Source: Candidatus Gracilibacteria bacterium (GTDB lineage: Bacteria > Patescibacteriota > Gracilibacteria > BD1-5 > UBA2023). From it: DNA of 64,000 nucleotides. The stretch covers positions 1-64,000 of the forward strand of contig JAQUAB010000004.1 in NCBI GenBank assembly GCA_028687475.1. The letters are read 5' to 3'. A model generated the notes under the pieces. That model was not told where the DNA came from, did not search any database, and worked only from the letters and a program-made list of their open reading frames with translations. The translations under genes were made by a program, and so were the position numbers. Of the stretch, positions 1 through 9,106 are shown in pieces; position 1 is the first letter of the stretch; the number at the start of each line of letters is the position of its first letter.

Positions 1-2
1 AT

Positions 3-572
3 GGAATCTGTATTCCTGGTGGTTTTGGGAATCGTGGAACAGAAGGAATGATCGCCGAGGCACAGTATGCTCGTGAGAAAAAAATCCCATACCTCGGAAT
101 CTGTCTCGGATCGCAGATCATGGCGATCGAATACGCCCGTAATGTGCTCGGAATCTCGGATGCCAATAGTGAGGAATTCGCACCAGAAGGACAGAACAAT
201 ATCATCCATATCATGGAACACCAGAAAGGTCTCACCACAAAATGAGGAAATATGCGTCTCGGTGCGTATCCATGTGTCATCCGCGATGGAACACTCGCTG
301 AGCAGACGTATCACGATTATGGGGATCCTGTGAACAACACGATATCTGAGCGTCACCGTCATCGTTTCGAGTTCAATCCAGCATATCGGGAACAGATGGA
401 ACAAGCAGGATTTATTGTTTCTGCAACGAGTCCCGATGGAACACTCGCCGAGATCGTCGAACTCAAGGATCATCCCTATATGATCGCGACGCAAGCACAT
501 CCAGAACTCGCTTCTCGTCCGACTCATCCACACCCACTTTTTATGGGATTCGTGAAAGCAATGGTGAAATAA
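3..572 (+). CDS. pyrG: CTP synthase, C-terminal glutaminase part (5' end outside window)
   Basis: CTP synthase makes CTP from UTP, ATP and glutamine. This is the class I glutamine amidotransferase half: the oxyanion loop PGGFGNRG, the nucleophile elbow GICLGSQ with the catalytic Cys, and the C-terminal catalytic His-Glu in QAHPE are all visible. The frame runs in from the window edge, so the synthetase domain lies upstream and is not seen. One in-frame TGA (243-245) falls in the family motif KGGxMRLG exactly where Gly is expected, the first sign of the recoded code. A sigma-70-like promoter and tRNA-Leu follow. Confidence 0.95.
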
Positions 573-590
573 GAGAATCTGCCAAATAGT

Positions 591-618
591 TTGATTTTGT
601 TTCCCTTTTTTCTATACT
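591..618 (+). promoter_or_regulatory. Sigma-70-like promoter of tRNA-Leu(CAG)
   Basis: TTGATT at 591-596 and TATACT at 613-618 are separated by 16 bases and precede the tRNA by about 40 bases. Between the promoter and the tRNA (628-657) lies a short imperfect copy of the tRNA-Leu D-arm region (GGTGGTGGAATGGTA). Confidence 0.6.
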
Positions 619-657
619 GCTTCCACTCGCGAGAGGTGGTGGAATGGTATAGTTTGT

Positions 658-742
658 GCCCAGGTGGTGGAATGGTAGACACGTACGTCTCAGACGCGTA
701 TGCACTCAGTGCTTGTGAGTTCAAGTCTCATCCTGGGCACCA
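658..742 (+). tRNA. tRNA-Leu(CAG)
   Basis: Acceptor strands GCCCAGG and CCTGGGC pair. The anticodon stem TACGT/GCGTA encloses the loop CTCAGAC, giving anticodon CAG. A long variable arm (class II tRNA) and an encoded 3' CCA are present. A hairpin terminator follows. Confidence 0.93.
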
Positions 743-754
743 AAAGAAAAACAA

Positions 755-779
755 AACTTCAGATTTTCTGAAGTTTTTT
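755..779 (+). terminator. Rho-independent terminator after tRNA-Leu(CAG)
   Basis: Nine-base stem AACTTCAGA/TCTGAAGTT with a short T loop, running straight into a run of T. Confidence 0.8.
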
Positions 780-780
780 C

Positions 781-807
781 TTGCAAAAGAGGAAATATTT
801 CTATACT
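781..807 (+). promoter_or_regulatory. Promoter driving the tRNA-like leader and tRNA-Leu(UAA)
   Basis: TTGCAA at 781-786 and TATACT at 802-807 with a 15-base spacer. It lies 20 bases upstream of the leader element at 828, so the element is probably transcribed together with tRNA-Leu(UAA). Confidence 0.5.
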
Positions 808-827
808 TCCTATACATTGATAAATTT

Positions 828-950
828 GCCCGGGTGGTGGAATGGTAGATGTGCGGAAATGCGAGTCCATGCAATGGACGACACATTGGAGCCATACCCC
901 CGAATGCGAGCATCCAACGAAGTTGGTGCGACATATGAGAGGGGTACACG
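828..950 (+). ncRNA. tRNA-Leu-like structured leader element, copy A
   Basis: The first 22 bases copy the 5' acceptor strand and D-arm of tRNA-Leu (GCCCGGGTGGTGGAATGGTAGA). The similarity then stops and a chain of small hairpins follows: GTCCAT-GCA-ATGGAC, an imperfect GGAGCCATACCCCC hairpin, and CCAAC-GAA-GTTGG. It ends in GAGAGGGGTACACG. No tRNA 3' half is present. A second copy (63888-63996, minus) has the same flanks and the same hairpin blocks in a different order, and also sits just 5' of a tRNA-Leu gene in the same orientation. No known RNA family was recognised. It could be a tRNA-expression leader, a processing decoy or a mobile palindromic repeat. Confidence 0.5.
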
Positions 951-985
951 GAAAATATAAAAATCAATAACATTCTCAATTATTT

Positions 986-1071
986 GCCCGGGTGGTGGAA
1001 TGGTAGACACGGAGGACTTAAAATCCTCTTCCCGTTCGGGAGTACGGGTTCGAGCCCCGTCCTGGGCACCA
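986..1071 (+). tRNA. tRNA-Leu(UAA)
   Basis: Acceptor GCCCGGG pairs with CCTGGGC (one G-U pair). The anticodon stem GAGGA/TCCTC encloses CTTAAAA, anticodon TAA. Long variable arm, T-loop GTTCGAGCC and encoded CCA are present. Confidence 0.95.
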
Positions 1072-1083
1072 TGAAAAATCAAA

Positions 1084-1108
1084 AATCATTCGTCAGAATG
1101 GTTTTTTA
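1084..1108 (+). terminator. Terminator after tRNA-Leu(UAA), probably bidirectional
   Basis: Stem AATCATTC/GAATGGTT with loop GTCA followed by six T. A-rich bases upstream would also give a T run on the minus strand, where the gene ending at 1134 needs a terminator. Confidence 0.75.
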
Positions 1109-1133
1109 TTTTTCCAGAGTAGTACAGTTCTTT

Positions 1134-1799
1134 CTATTTCCACATATAATTCTGTTGGTATGATTCATTATATCTTTCCACATTTACAGCATGCCTCACA
1201 CTCATTCCAATATCTGTTACTGTTGCCTTTATTATACCAGGAGCGGTAGTTCATTCGATCATAATATTTTCCCTTCCAATAGTATGTCATTCTTGAATAA
1301 GATTTCACGTACCACGTTCTCTTTTCTGGAAAACAAGTCACATATTCTGAAGTCCTGTATGTACCATCTTTTCTACCAAATATATACCTGCTTCTTCACC
1401 CTTTTTTAGTAATTCTTGATTCCAATATGAGAGCAGATTAGATCATCGCACATAAGGAACCCTAGCGAGAACATATCATTCTTTATTCTCAGCAACATCT
1501 TTGGGATCAAGTCAGAGAACATGCATGGCAACTCCTCGAATCTCCGATCAGAGAAACGTAAACTGGAAATTTCTTTTTCTTCAAAGCTCCTGAAGGTCTA
1601 GATCTACAGGAACAACTATTTCTCACTTTTCTGCATACTGAGCATGTATACGGTGATATTCTTGAATCTCGGAGACGGAAAGTCCATAATACGCTTTTAT
1701 AAGACTTGTGCCCTCTCATCACGGAATATGAAATACCCGACTATCCCATCACGATGCAATAGGTTTTCCTAAAGATGAAATACGTATCTTTGATAACAT
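1134..1799 (-). CDS. Hypothetical protein with kinase-like N-terminal region (13 UGA-Gly codons)
   Basis: A 221-residue reading frame that exists only when TGA is Gly; it holds 13 TGA codons and no TAA/TAG before 1134. The N-terminus (residues about 8-45) reads like the start of a kinase N-lobe: [20 protein letters not shown], then [20 protein letters not shown]. The likely match is the nucleotide-binding loop, invariant Lys and helix C of phosphotransferase-like proteins, but I see no convincing DFG or HxD loop. It starts 15 bases after the CYTH gene stop, so the two are probably one transcript. The kinase assignment is inference; reality of the gene is well supported by continuous protein-like sequence. 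Confidence 0.7.
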
Positions 1800-1813
1800 A
1801 TTACTACAAGAAT

Positions 1814-2371
1814 TTACTTTTGTTCTCTATTTTTCAGCGTCTCATACCATTTTTTCTCTTCGCTCGACCAGTTTGCATATGGATGCTGAGAGAAAGAATT
1901 ATTGGTGATTTTTTTATTTTTCGTCACTTCTTGTCCGAGCAATTCAGGAAGCTCGATTTTCTCATCGAGACTTTTGAGCTCGATATCTGCGAGAACGATT
2001 CATTCATTGGCTCATTGGTATTCGTCGAATTCCCAGATTTTCCCATCAGTATGACGATATTCATAGCGAATCTTCACGACATCCGCGTGTCCTATCATGA
2101 TAAAAAGGGCAACACGATACGGAACCTCCCATTCATATTCATCGCGCATATTCGGTTGATCTTTCTTCGTTTTCACATTCACCTTGAAAGTGAATGCTGC
2201 TGACTTGGAACCTGCTTTCAAATCTTCGATGAGTCGAACACGGAGCTTATTTCCCTCACCTCGATGAATCGTCGCTTGGACGATTTTCTTCGATGGAAGT
2301 GATGCTCGGAGTTTTTCCCAATCAGGATGACTCGTATTCACGATGTATTGTCGTTCGATTTCGCGTGGCAT
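1814..2371 (-). CDS. CYTH domain protein (triphosphate tunnel enzyme family)
   Basis: A 185-residue protein opening with EIERQYIV, the ExExK-type signature strand of CYTH phosphohydrolases that handle tripolyphosphate or related phosphoanhydrides. Alternating charged strands typical of the tunnel fold follow (RGEGNKLRVRL, IRYEYRHTDGKIWEFDEY). The C-terminus has the family-like segment ELLGQEVTKNKKITNNSF. Two in-frame TGA codons (in DEYQ-G-ANEG-I) split the gene under the standard code. It lies just upstream of the kinase-like gene. Substrate cannot be told from sequence. Confidence 0.8.
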
Positions 2372-2425
2372 AGAAGGTATTTGATTACTTGTCTATGGTA
2401 GCAGATTTTGGGAGAAAGGGCAAAT

Positions 2426-2884
2426 CTAATCGTCTGGAGCAAAACACAGTCGATTAGCTTCCCCAATTTTCCAATCGGCAAAAATATCATCTGCCATAGT
2501 GTACACATCTTGGCACCATTCCTTTCATTTATATGCAGCCAGAATATGTGCAGACCATTTTGTAGATCGAATAAGTGCTACCATCTTCAAGAGCTTTCTT
2601 ATATCCACTAAAAAGCTATCACGATAATCCATAAAGTTTTTAGCATTTTCTTCATCATCAAAATCCGTAAATCATGCGAGAACAAGCATAACTCTTGGAT
2701 AAAGCTTCGCATAAATATGATAGAATCTCAATAGATGTTTATCGATTTTTGAATTCGGACCTATGGAACGCATATCATTCATGAGAGCATCAAGAGCACG
2801 AATATAGTTCGCACCCTCTTCTTGAGCTTGAAGAAATACCTCATCCGAGATATAGAAATTTTCTGTTGATTGCATAGAATGCAT
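2426..2884 (-). CDS. Hypothetical protein, helical
   Basis: 152 residues once two in-frame TGA codons are read as Gly. The sequence is rich in long amphipathic helices (FLQAQEEGANYIRALDALM, FMDYRDSFLVDIRKLLKMV) with no signal peptide or membrane span. No family was recognised. ATG at 2884 is used, with a second ATG three codons in. It faces away from typA, which starts about 150 bases upstream on the other strand. Confidence 0.65.
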
Positions 2885-2957
2885 TATTCCAAATTTCTTA
2901 TTAAGTCAAATATTTTTCATTATTTTTCTAACTCGTCAATTTATTTTCTTTTTCGCC

Positions 2958-2984
2958 TTGCTTTTCCTGATTTTTCGGTATACT
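2958..2984 (+). promoter_or_regulatory. Promoter of typA
   Basis: TTGCTT (2958-2963) and TATACT (2979-2984), spacer 15, about 40 bases ahead of the typA ATG. TATACT recurs as the -10 element in this window. Confidence 0.5.
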
Positions 2985-3031
2985 CACGCACGATTTCCCA
3001 GAAGATGGGAGTATTTTATAATTATTTCCTC

Positions 3032-4843
3032 ATGAAATACCGTAATATTGCGATTATCGCCCACGTTGACCATGGTAAGACGACCCTTGTAGATGCACTT
3101 CTGAAGCAATCTGGAACATTCCGCGAAAATGAAGAAGTCGGAACAACGATCATGGATTCCAACGACCAAGAACGTGAGCGTGGTATCACGATCTATGCCA
3201 AGAATACTGCTGTCATGTACAACGATGTGAAGATCAATATCGTGGACACTCCAGGGCATGCTGACTTCGGTTCTGAAGTAGAACGTGTCCTCCGTATGGT
3301 GGACTCTGTATGTCTCGTCGTGGATGCCTACGAAGGTCCGATGCCTCAGACGAAATTCGTGCTCAAGAAGGCGCTCGAACTCGGTCTCAAGCCAATCGTT
3401 GTCATCAACAAGATCGACAAGCCGACCGCTCAACCAGAAGCAGTTGTGGATATGCTTTTTGACCTCTTCATCCAGCTCGGTGCCACTGACGAACAGCTCG
3501 ATATCACTGACGGACGTATCGTCTATGCGATTGCCCGCGAAGGTATCGCGATTCGCAACATGACTGACGAACGCAAGAATATTCACCCTCTTTTTGATAC
3601 AATTCTCGAACAAGTCGCAGAAGCTGCGAACGATGTCGAAAAACCATTCAAGATGCAGATCGCGAATCTCGCCTACGACAACTACGTCGGACGTATGGGT
3701 GTCGGACGCGTCTATGAAGGAAAGGCAAAGGTCGGACAGACGGTAACGATCATCGGGAACGATGGGGCTCGCCGAACAGGAAAAATCAGCAAAATCTACA
3801 CATCTCTCGGTCTCAAGAAAATCGAAGTGAACGAAGGAGAAGCAGGAGACATCATCACTATCGCTGGTATCCCAGATATCTACGTAGGTGAGACAGTTTC
3901 GACTGATGCCAACACTGAAGCTATGCCAGCTATCACTGTCGATGAGCCAACTCTGACTATGGAATTCCTCGTGAATGATTCTCCATTCGCCGGAAAGGAA
4001 GGAAAATTCGTGACTTCTCGTCAGATTCGCGAGCGTCTCGAGAAAGAAATGGAAATGAACGTAGGACTGAAGATTGATTTCGATGGTTCTGATGGAAACT
4101 CATACAAGGTATCAGGTCGTGGAGAGCTCCACCTCTCTGTGCTCGTCGAGACTATGCGTCGTGAAGGATTCGAACTCCAGGTAGGATGTCCTCAGGTTAT
4201 CTTCCACGAAGTGAATGGCAAGAAACATGAACCAATCGAAAACGTCGTGATGTGGGTACCAGAAGATCGTTCTGGAACTATCTTCGAAATGCTCGGAAAG
4301 CGCAAGGGTATCTGTAAGAACATGAACACCGTAAACGGTATCACGAATATGGAATTCGAAGTTCCAACTCGTGGACTTCTCTGATTCCGCTCTCGCTTCG
4401 TCATCGAGACCAAGGGTGAAGGTATCATCTACTCTTCATTCGACCACTATGAGGAATACAAGGGTGCGATCGAGAAACGTGATGTCGGTTCTATGATCTC
4501 TGGAAATGCAGGTACTGCCATGGCATACTCACTCTGGAATCTCGAAGAACGCGGACCAATCCTCATCGAACCAACAACAGAACTCTATGAAGGTATGATC
4601 ATCGGTGAACACTTGAAGGGTGGTGATCTCGTAGTTAATGCGACGAAGAACAAGCAGCTCACGAATATGCGTGCATCTGGAACTGACGAAGCAATCCGTC
4701 TCACTCCAATCCGCCAGATGACTCTCGAAGACTGTCTCGATTATATCGGTGACGATGAACTCGTAGAAGTCACTCCAAAATCTCTCCGTCTTCGTAAGAA
4801 ATGGCTCACAGAAACTGAGCGAAAGAAGAACGGGTCTAGATAA
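3032..4843 (+). CDS. typA: Ribosome-binding GTPase TypA/BipA
   Basis: 603 residues, normal length for BipA. The P-loop [10 protein letters not shown], the switch I region ending RGITI, the switch [11 protein letters not shown] and the NKIDKP motif are all present, followed by the EF-G-like domains and the BipA C-terminal domain. The family motif RGLLGFR is encoded with TGA for its Gly (4382-4384). Standard-code translation would stop there and lose the C-terminal domain, so this gene is strong proof of recoding. The ATG chosen gives [18 protein letters not shown], the usual BipA start. Confidence 0.97.
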
Positions 4844-4853
4844 TATACCTCAA

Positions 4854-4889
4854 AATAATCCCCTTTGTAGAAATACGGAGGGGATTATT
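4854..4889 (+). terminator. Bidirectional terminator between typA and the pilin gene
   Basis: Ten-base stem AATAATCCCC/GGGGATTATT. The minus-strand copy runs into TTTT, the plus-strand copy has only a weak T tract, and two genes converge here. Confidence 0.65.
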
Positions 4890-4909
4890 CGATGAAGATT
4901 CGTAGTTTT

Positions 4910-5404
4910 TTATTCATCCGTCAGACAGTACCGATGCACCGATGGATCATCTCACTGAACACTATATTTTTTTAGATCGGAACGAACTCATTCTGTTCCA
5001 AAAATAAGTGCATATCATACAGATCCCAAACAATTTGGATAAGCACCATTTTTGTACATATAGCACAGTGGCCATTCTCCTATTCTATCCGTGGGAGATT
5101 TTCCAGTATATTGTATCATGATGGGTGTGATTGTCTGATCCCAAGTGAATCCCGTCGAATAATTACTACATCCATGAGTGAATCATGATTCATCCAGAAG
5201 TTCAGGTGGAAAAATTGGGTAACTTTCATGATCTGTGTAGTATGCTTTGATTACTGCATTGATTGTCTTTGCTCACACAAAACGATCAGTATCATGGGCA
5301 ACTCTGAAATATCCCTTCATCAAAGGATACAAGACTCATATAAGACTACCAATAATAATAAGGATGGTCATGAACTCCAAAAACATGGTTCAAAGCTTCC
5401 GCAT
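4910..5404 (-). CDS. Type IV pilin / pseudopilin-like protein (7 UGA-Gly codons)
   Basis: A 164-residue protein visible only with TGA = Gly (seven TGA codons). The N-terminus MRKLG/TMFLEFMTILIIIG has the prepilin layout: short basic leader, Gly before the cleavage point, Glu at position +5 of the mature protein, then a 20-residue hydrophobic helix. The following VAHDTDRFVGAKTINAVIKA matches the amphipathic alpha-1 extension, and AYYTDHESYP is the usual end of that helix in pseudopilins. The globular part holds four Cys. It would be cut by a prepilin peptidase (not in the window) and assembled into a pilus or pseudopilus; the competence genes elsewhere fit a DNA-uptake role (inference). Confidence 0.85.
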
Positions 5405-5549
5405 ATTTAGGAGAATAAGTTTAGAATAGATTCCATAATAATCAACAAATAACCTATCAATTGTGGGTTATTATATCATTCCTTATATTTTGTCCACTTT
5501 TCTTTTTCTGTGGCAATCTGAACATCCTAATTATTCTGATAACAAAAAT

Positions 5550-5577
5550 TTGACTTTATTCCCGTTTCCCATAGAAT
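5550..5577 (+). promoter_or_regulatory. Promoter of the bS21 gene
   Basis: TTGACT (5550-5555) and TAGAAT (5572-5577), spacer 16, about 38 bases before the start codon. A hairpin AATAACC/GGGTTATT lies further upstream near 5450-5474. Confidence 0.55.
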
Positions 5578-5614
5578 CCGCCCAGAAATTTTATTATTCT
5601 TTCCTCATAACCCT

Positions 5615-5812
5615 ATGATCTGCTACTCTATTCGAAAAGAAAGTGAATCAAGCGAAAAGCTCCTTATGCGCTATAAGAAGGCATTCTTCCAGACTCGCAC
5701 TGCGAACAAGCTCAAAGGTGAACAGAATCACTCTCGCTCACTCTCACACCGCAAGATCCGTGAGAAGGCTATTATCCGTGAGTATTACCGTACTCTTTCG
5801 AAGAAGGCATAA
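5615..5812 (+). CDS. rpsU: Ribosomal protein bS21 (divergent)
   Basis: 65 very basic residues with the S21 layout: YSIRKESESSEKLLMRYKKA resembles the conserved N-terminal strand and helix, followed by a second basic helix (SHRKIREKAIIREYYRTL). bS21 sits near the Shine-Dalgarno/anti-Shine-Dalgarno duplex on the 30S platform. No TGA codon is used. A strong terminator follows. The match is by pattern only; another small basic RNA-binding protein is possible. Confidence 0.65.
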   Translation: MICYSIRKESESSEKLLMRYKKAFFQTRTANKLKGEQNHSRSLSHRKIREKAIIREYYRTLSKKA

Positions 5813-5840
5813 TCCTTTTTGTACACAATTCGTATACGAA

Positions 5841-5867
5841 AAACCTCCAGAATTCTGGAGGTTTTTT
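5841..5867 (+). terminator. Terminator after bS21, shared with the converging CNNM gene
   Basis: Perfect stem AAACCTCCAG/CTGGAGGTTT with loop AATT, followed by T6. Confidence 0.85.
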
Positions 5868-5879
5868 AGACTATCATTC

Positions 5880-7178
5880 TTATTCGTCCCGATTTTTTCT
5901 TTCACATTCGACTTTTCCGATGACATTATCATCTACTGAGAGCACCTTCAGCACGAGTTCGCCGATATTACCTGAGAACCGAATCTCTGCATCTACATGA
6001 GGAAGTTCTTCCGTTTCTGCCATCATCACATAAGAAATCGGTTCGCCGATGTATTTATCAGGAATTCCATAATCTTCCGACGCAATATCATATTCTTCAA
6101 GAATATCATCGATAAGGACTGTTCCCACTGCTTCGATTTTTCCATTCTTCATCTTTCTGAGATAGATTTCTTCTTTATCTTTCTCATCCTTGATATCACC
6201 GAAAATTTCTTCGAGAACATCTTCCATCGTGACAACACCCGCTGTTCCTCCGTGTTCATCGAGCACGAGTGCAATATGACGACGAGATTTCTGGAATTTT
6301 TCGAAGAGATCATCGAGTGGTTGAGTGAGTGGAACTTTCATGATTTTCTCCAGATCAAGATGCTCAAGATAGCTCTTCCCATGTCATTCACGTTGGAGCT
6401 TGAATGCTTCTCGAAATGTAATCACATAATCCACATCATCCGTCGTCTCACCACAAACAGGCAAACGAGAATGGGAAGAATTCATGAATATTTCACACGC
6501 CTGATCCACCGTCATATCCAGATCGAGAAATTCCACCTGAACACGAGGAGTCATCACAGAATTCGCCGTAGTATCAGAAAGAGAAAGAAGATTTTTTATC
6601 TGACGACGTTCATCCGCTTCCACTTCACCTTCTTCATGAGACATATCGATAAACGCTTCCACTTCAGCATAACTAATGCGTTTTGTATAGGAATCTCCTC
6701 CGAATATCTTGGCGACTCACTTTACTATTATATTGATGAAGAATGAGATCGGGAGAAATATCTTCAAAAGAACCACATATATTGGAGCAACCGCAAGACT
6801 AATAGAAGTATTATATCGGGAACAGAGTGTTTTTGGTGTGATTTCTCCGAAAAGCAAAAGAAGAATAGTCACAACAGCTGTAGCGATAAAGACACCATAT
6901 TCATCTGGAAGATTCATTTCTTTCGCGATCGAAACACTCATCACTGTAGCGAGTGCTGCAGCACCTGTGTTCACAATATTATTTCCGATAAGAATCGTGA
7001 TTAACAATTTATCTGTATCTCATTTTATTTTTTCGAGTGATTGGGCACCGAATCTTTTTTCTCGAACAAGAGACTGGATAGCATGTTTCGACAGTGTCAT
7101 AAGTGCAATCTCTGTTCCAGAAAAGAAAGCGGATAGAAGAATCAGAAAACCAAAAATAATTATCGATAAAGGATCCAC
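5880..7178 (-). CDS. CNNM/CBS/CorC_HlyC-family membrane transporter-like protein
   Basis: 432 residues with three in-frame TGA. Order: DUF21/CNNM transmembrane domain (IIIFGFLILLSAFFSGTEIA, then GNNIVNTGAAALATVM and IATAVVTILLLLFGEITPKT), a CBS pair (VMTPRVQVEFLDLD ... LPVCGE; ALVLDEHGGTAGVVTMEDVL), and a C-terminal CorC_HlyC domain (DDILEEYDIASEDYGIP ... LVLKVLSVDDNVIGKV). Related proteins take part in magnesium/cobalt efflux. The start is a GTG at 7178, the first plausible start after an upstream TAA; TTG alternatives exist nearby. The next gene upstream on this strand is tRNA-Arg. Confidence 0.88.
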
Positions 7179-7226
7179 GGAAAATAAAGATTATAAATAA
7201 ATGAAGATTGATGTATATCATACTTC

Positions 7227-7300
7227 TGGTGCCCCCGACAAGAATCGAACTTGTGACTAAGCCTTAGGAGTGCCTTGTTATTCCACTTAACTACGGGGAC
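7227..7300 (-). tRNA. tRNA-Arg(CCU)
   Basis: On the minus strand the acceptor GTCCCCG pairs with CGGGGGC; the anticodon loop CTCCTAA gives CCT; the T-arm has GTTCGATTC; CCA is encoded. The anticodon stem has a weak last pair, as in other tRNA-Arg(CCU). Confidence 0.9.
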
Positions 7301-7407
7301 AAACCTGAGACAACAATATATGGATTTTCCCTTGATTTGCAAACGCTTTCATTTTGCCATTTTCTCATATTCCGATACAATCATCGCATTATTACTTTTG
7401 TTTTCTT

Positions 7408-7869
7408 ATGGAAAAATCTGTCACCGAAAAAACCCAGATAAAAAAAATGTCTGCGAAAAAAGAAAAATCTATCGAAGCTCTTTCTCCCTCCCAGATCGAG
7501 CAAGTGGAAGGACTCATTGATGCGATCGAATCGGCAGGAATTCAGGAATTCATAGAATATATTCGATCTCCATGGAAGATGCTCTGGCCCAACTTCATCG
7601 CTGGTGTGGCTCGCGGATTCGGCGCGCTCGTCGGTGCAACTATCGTGATTGCTCTTATCGGTTGGATTCTCGCGACGATTATCGATCTCCCACTCATCGG
7701 GAAACAACTGGAACCCTATGTCGAAAAAGTACAAACAGAATTCAATAAATATACCGAAGCGAACAATTATCGTGCGAATTTCGAACGTATGGAATCGACA
7801 TTGGAATCTATCGACGCCACTTTGGCGGAACAGAATGCGAGAGAATTGAGAAGCAATAACACCAAATAA
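7408..7869 (+). CDS. DUF5665-like membrane protein
   Basis: 153 residues. A charged N-terminal region (IEALSPSQIEQVEGLIDAIE) is followed by PWKMLWPNFIAGVARGFGAL and one hydrophobic segment (VGATIVIALIGWILATII), then an amphipathic tail. The GxxRGxGxxxG membrane entry is typical of DUF5665 proteins common in Patescibacteria; function unknown. ATG at 7408 is chosen over an upstream in-frame ATG because the extra residues look like non-coding AT-rich sequence. fmt starts 6 bases after the stop, suggesting one operon. Confidence 0.75.
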   Translation: MEKSVTEKTQIKKMSAKKEKSIEALSPSQIEQVEGLIDAIESAGIQEFIEYIRSPWKMLWPNFIAGVARGFGALVGATIVIALIGWILATIIDLPLIGKQLEPYVEKVQTEFNKYTEANNYRANFERMESTLESIDATLAEQNARELRSNNTK

Positions 7870-7875
7870 TTCCCT

Positions 7876-8880
7876 ATGCGTATCTGATTTTTCTGAACTC
7901 CGTATCTCGCGGCTCGTGTACTCGAAGACCTCATTTCCCACGAAAATATTGAGGTCGCTTTTGTGGTCAGCAATCCAGATAAGCCATTCGGACGAGAACA
8001 AATCATGAGACCAACACCCGTGAAGGAACTGGCACTGAAGGAAAATATTCCTGTTTTTACACCAGAAAAAGTCCGCAACAATACAGAATTTCTCGATGTG
8101 ATTCGCGGATACGATTGTGATTATTTCGTCGTGGTTGCCTATGGGAAAATCCTTCCCGTAGAGCTTCTCGCAATCCCGAAGAAAATGTGTATCAACGTGC
8201 ACGGCTCTATCCTCCCGAAATACCGTGGTGCTTCACCGATCCAGTCTGCTCTTCTCCATGGAGAAAAAGAAACGGGCGTGACCATCATGCAGATGAGCGA
8301 AGGGATGGATGAAGGCGATATGATTTTTGTCGAGAAAATACAGATAGCGGAAGATGAGACTTCTGAGACACTCTTTCAGAAATTCGCAGAAATCAGTGGA
8401 AAAACACTCATTGAAGCAATCTTGAATCTTGAATCTTGAATCTTGAATCTGGTTCCCCAAGATACCAGTCTCGCGACCTATTGTACCAAAATCGAGAAAG
8501 AAGATGGACTCATAGACTGGAATCAATCAGCGACAGAAATATACCACAAATGGCAAGCCTATACACCATGGCCAGGAATTTATACCATGTATGAAGGAAA
8601 GAGATTGTTATTGGAAAAAGTATCACTACTCCGTCATCCTGAGTGAAACGAAGGATCCAGGAATACACAGGAACAACTGGATTCTTCGGCAAAGCCTCAG
8701 AATGACGAAACTCATGGAAAAGTCATAAAACTCGAAACAGGGGAAATCGGAATTGTTTGTGGAGAATGACTCTTGACACTCGAACAAGTAAAATTAGAAT
8801 GAAAAAAATCTCAGAATATTCGAGATTTTGTGAATGGGAACAAAAACCTCTTATCTTATAACTTTTTATCTCATGAGTAA
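7876..8880 (+). CDS. fmt: Methionyl-tRNA formyltransferase with in-frame repeat insertions
   Basis: Formylates initiator Met-tRNA with 10-formyl-THF. 334 residues. N-terminus MRIGFFGTPYLAARVLEDL has both Gly of GFFGTP encoded by TGA. The hallmark NVHGSILPKYRGASPIQSAL (catalytic Asn/His region) is present, and the C-terminal OB domain keeps GEGLLTLEQVKLEGKKS. Two oddities interrupt conserved regions without breaking the frame: four copies of a heptamer (ATCTTGA type, about 8429-8453) and a 76-base palindromic element (8632-8707) between LLLEKVSLL and GKVIKLE. Both are readable only because TGA is sense. It overlaps the start of the next small gene by 8 bases. Confidence 0.93.
8632..8707 (+). 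repeat. Palindromic element inserted in frame in fmt
   Basis: The ends are inverted repeats (CGTCATCCTGAG and CTCAGAATGACG), and an inner pair GGATCCAG/CTGGATTC also matches. The sequence resembles the dispersed palindromes that read 'GGATCCTTCG...TCAGGATGACG' in other bacteria. It adds about 25 residues to Fmt and contains one TGA, so it is tolerated only under the recoded code. Confidence 0.6.
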
Positions 8881-9106
8881 TCTTAATATGAAGACTCAGG
8901 ATGAGTCATCGGCTACTAAATATGTTTTGGCTTGATGAGTAGGATTTGCTCTGTGAGCGGGAACCGTATATGCCCTAAATCTTTGACCATGATGAGCGGA
9001 ACTTGTTCCTGCTACTTGAGCTCTTGTTGGAGTAATATCTCTAAAGGTATGAGAACTAATTGGAAACTGATGGGACAAGATTAGAACTGTAGCAGGATGG
9101 GATTAG
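8873..9106 (+). CDS. Small glycine-rich membrane protein (9 UGA-Gly codons in 77)
   Basis: Starts inside the end of fmt (ATGAGTAA overlap) and ends at a TAG. With TGA = Gly it reads as two Gly-rich hydrophobic segments: KYVLAGGVGFALGAGTVYAL and ATGALVGVISLKVGELIG. Nine of 77 codons are TGA, so the frame is invisible under the standard code. No family recognised. The overlapping start, the clean Gly pattern and absence of other stops support it as real; function unknown. Confidence 0.55.

Noticed and set aside
591-1082. Open frames across the tRNA-Leu genes and leader
   Set aside because: They are translations of tRNA sequence (for example WWNGRH-like peptides) and not genes.
2984-3613. 209-codon frame antisense to typA
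   Set aside because: Shadow of a strongly conserved gene. Similar long antisense frames occur opposite fmt, pepN and VirD4-like genes because of codon bias.
2870-4843. Two separate genes or a frameshifted typA pseudogene
   Set aside because: The break is a single TGA at the Gly of GLLGFR with no frame change; the same pattern recurs in dozens of genes, so it is sense, not a lesion.
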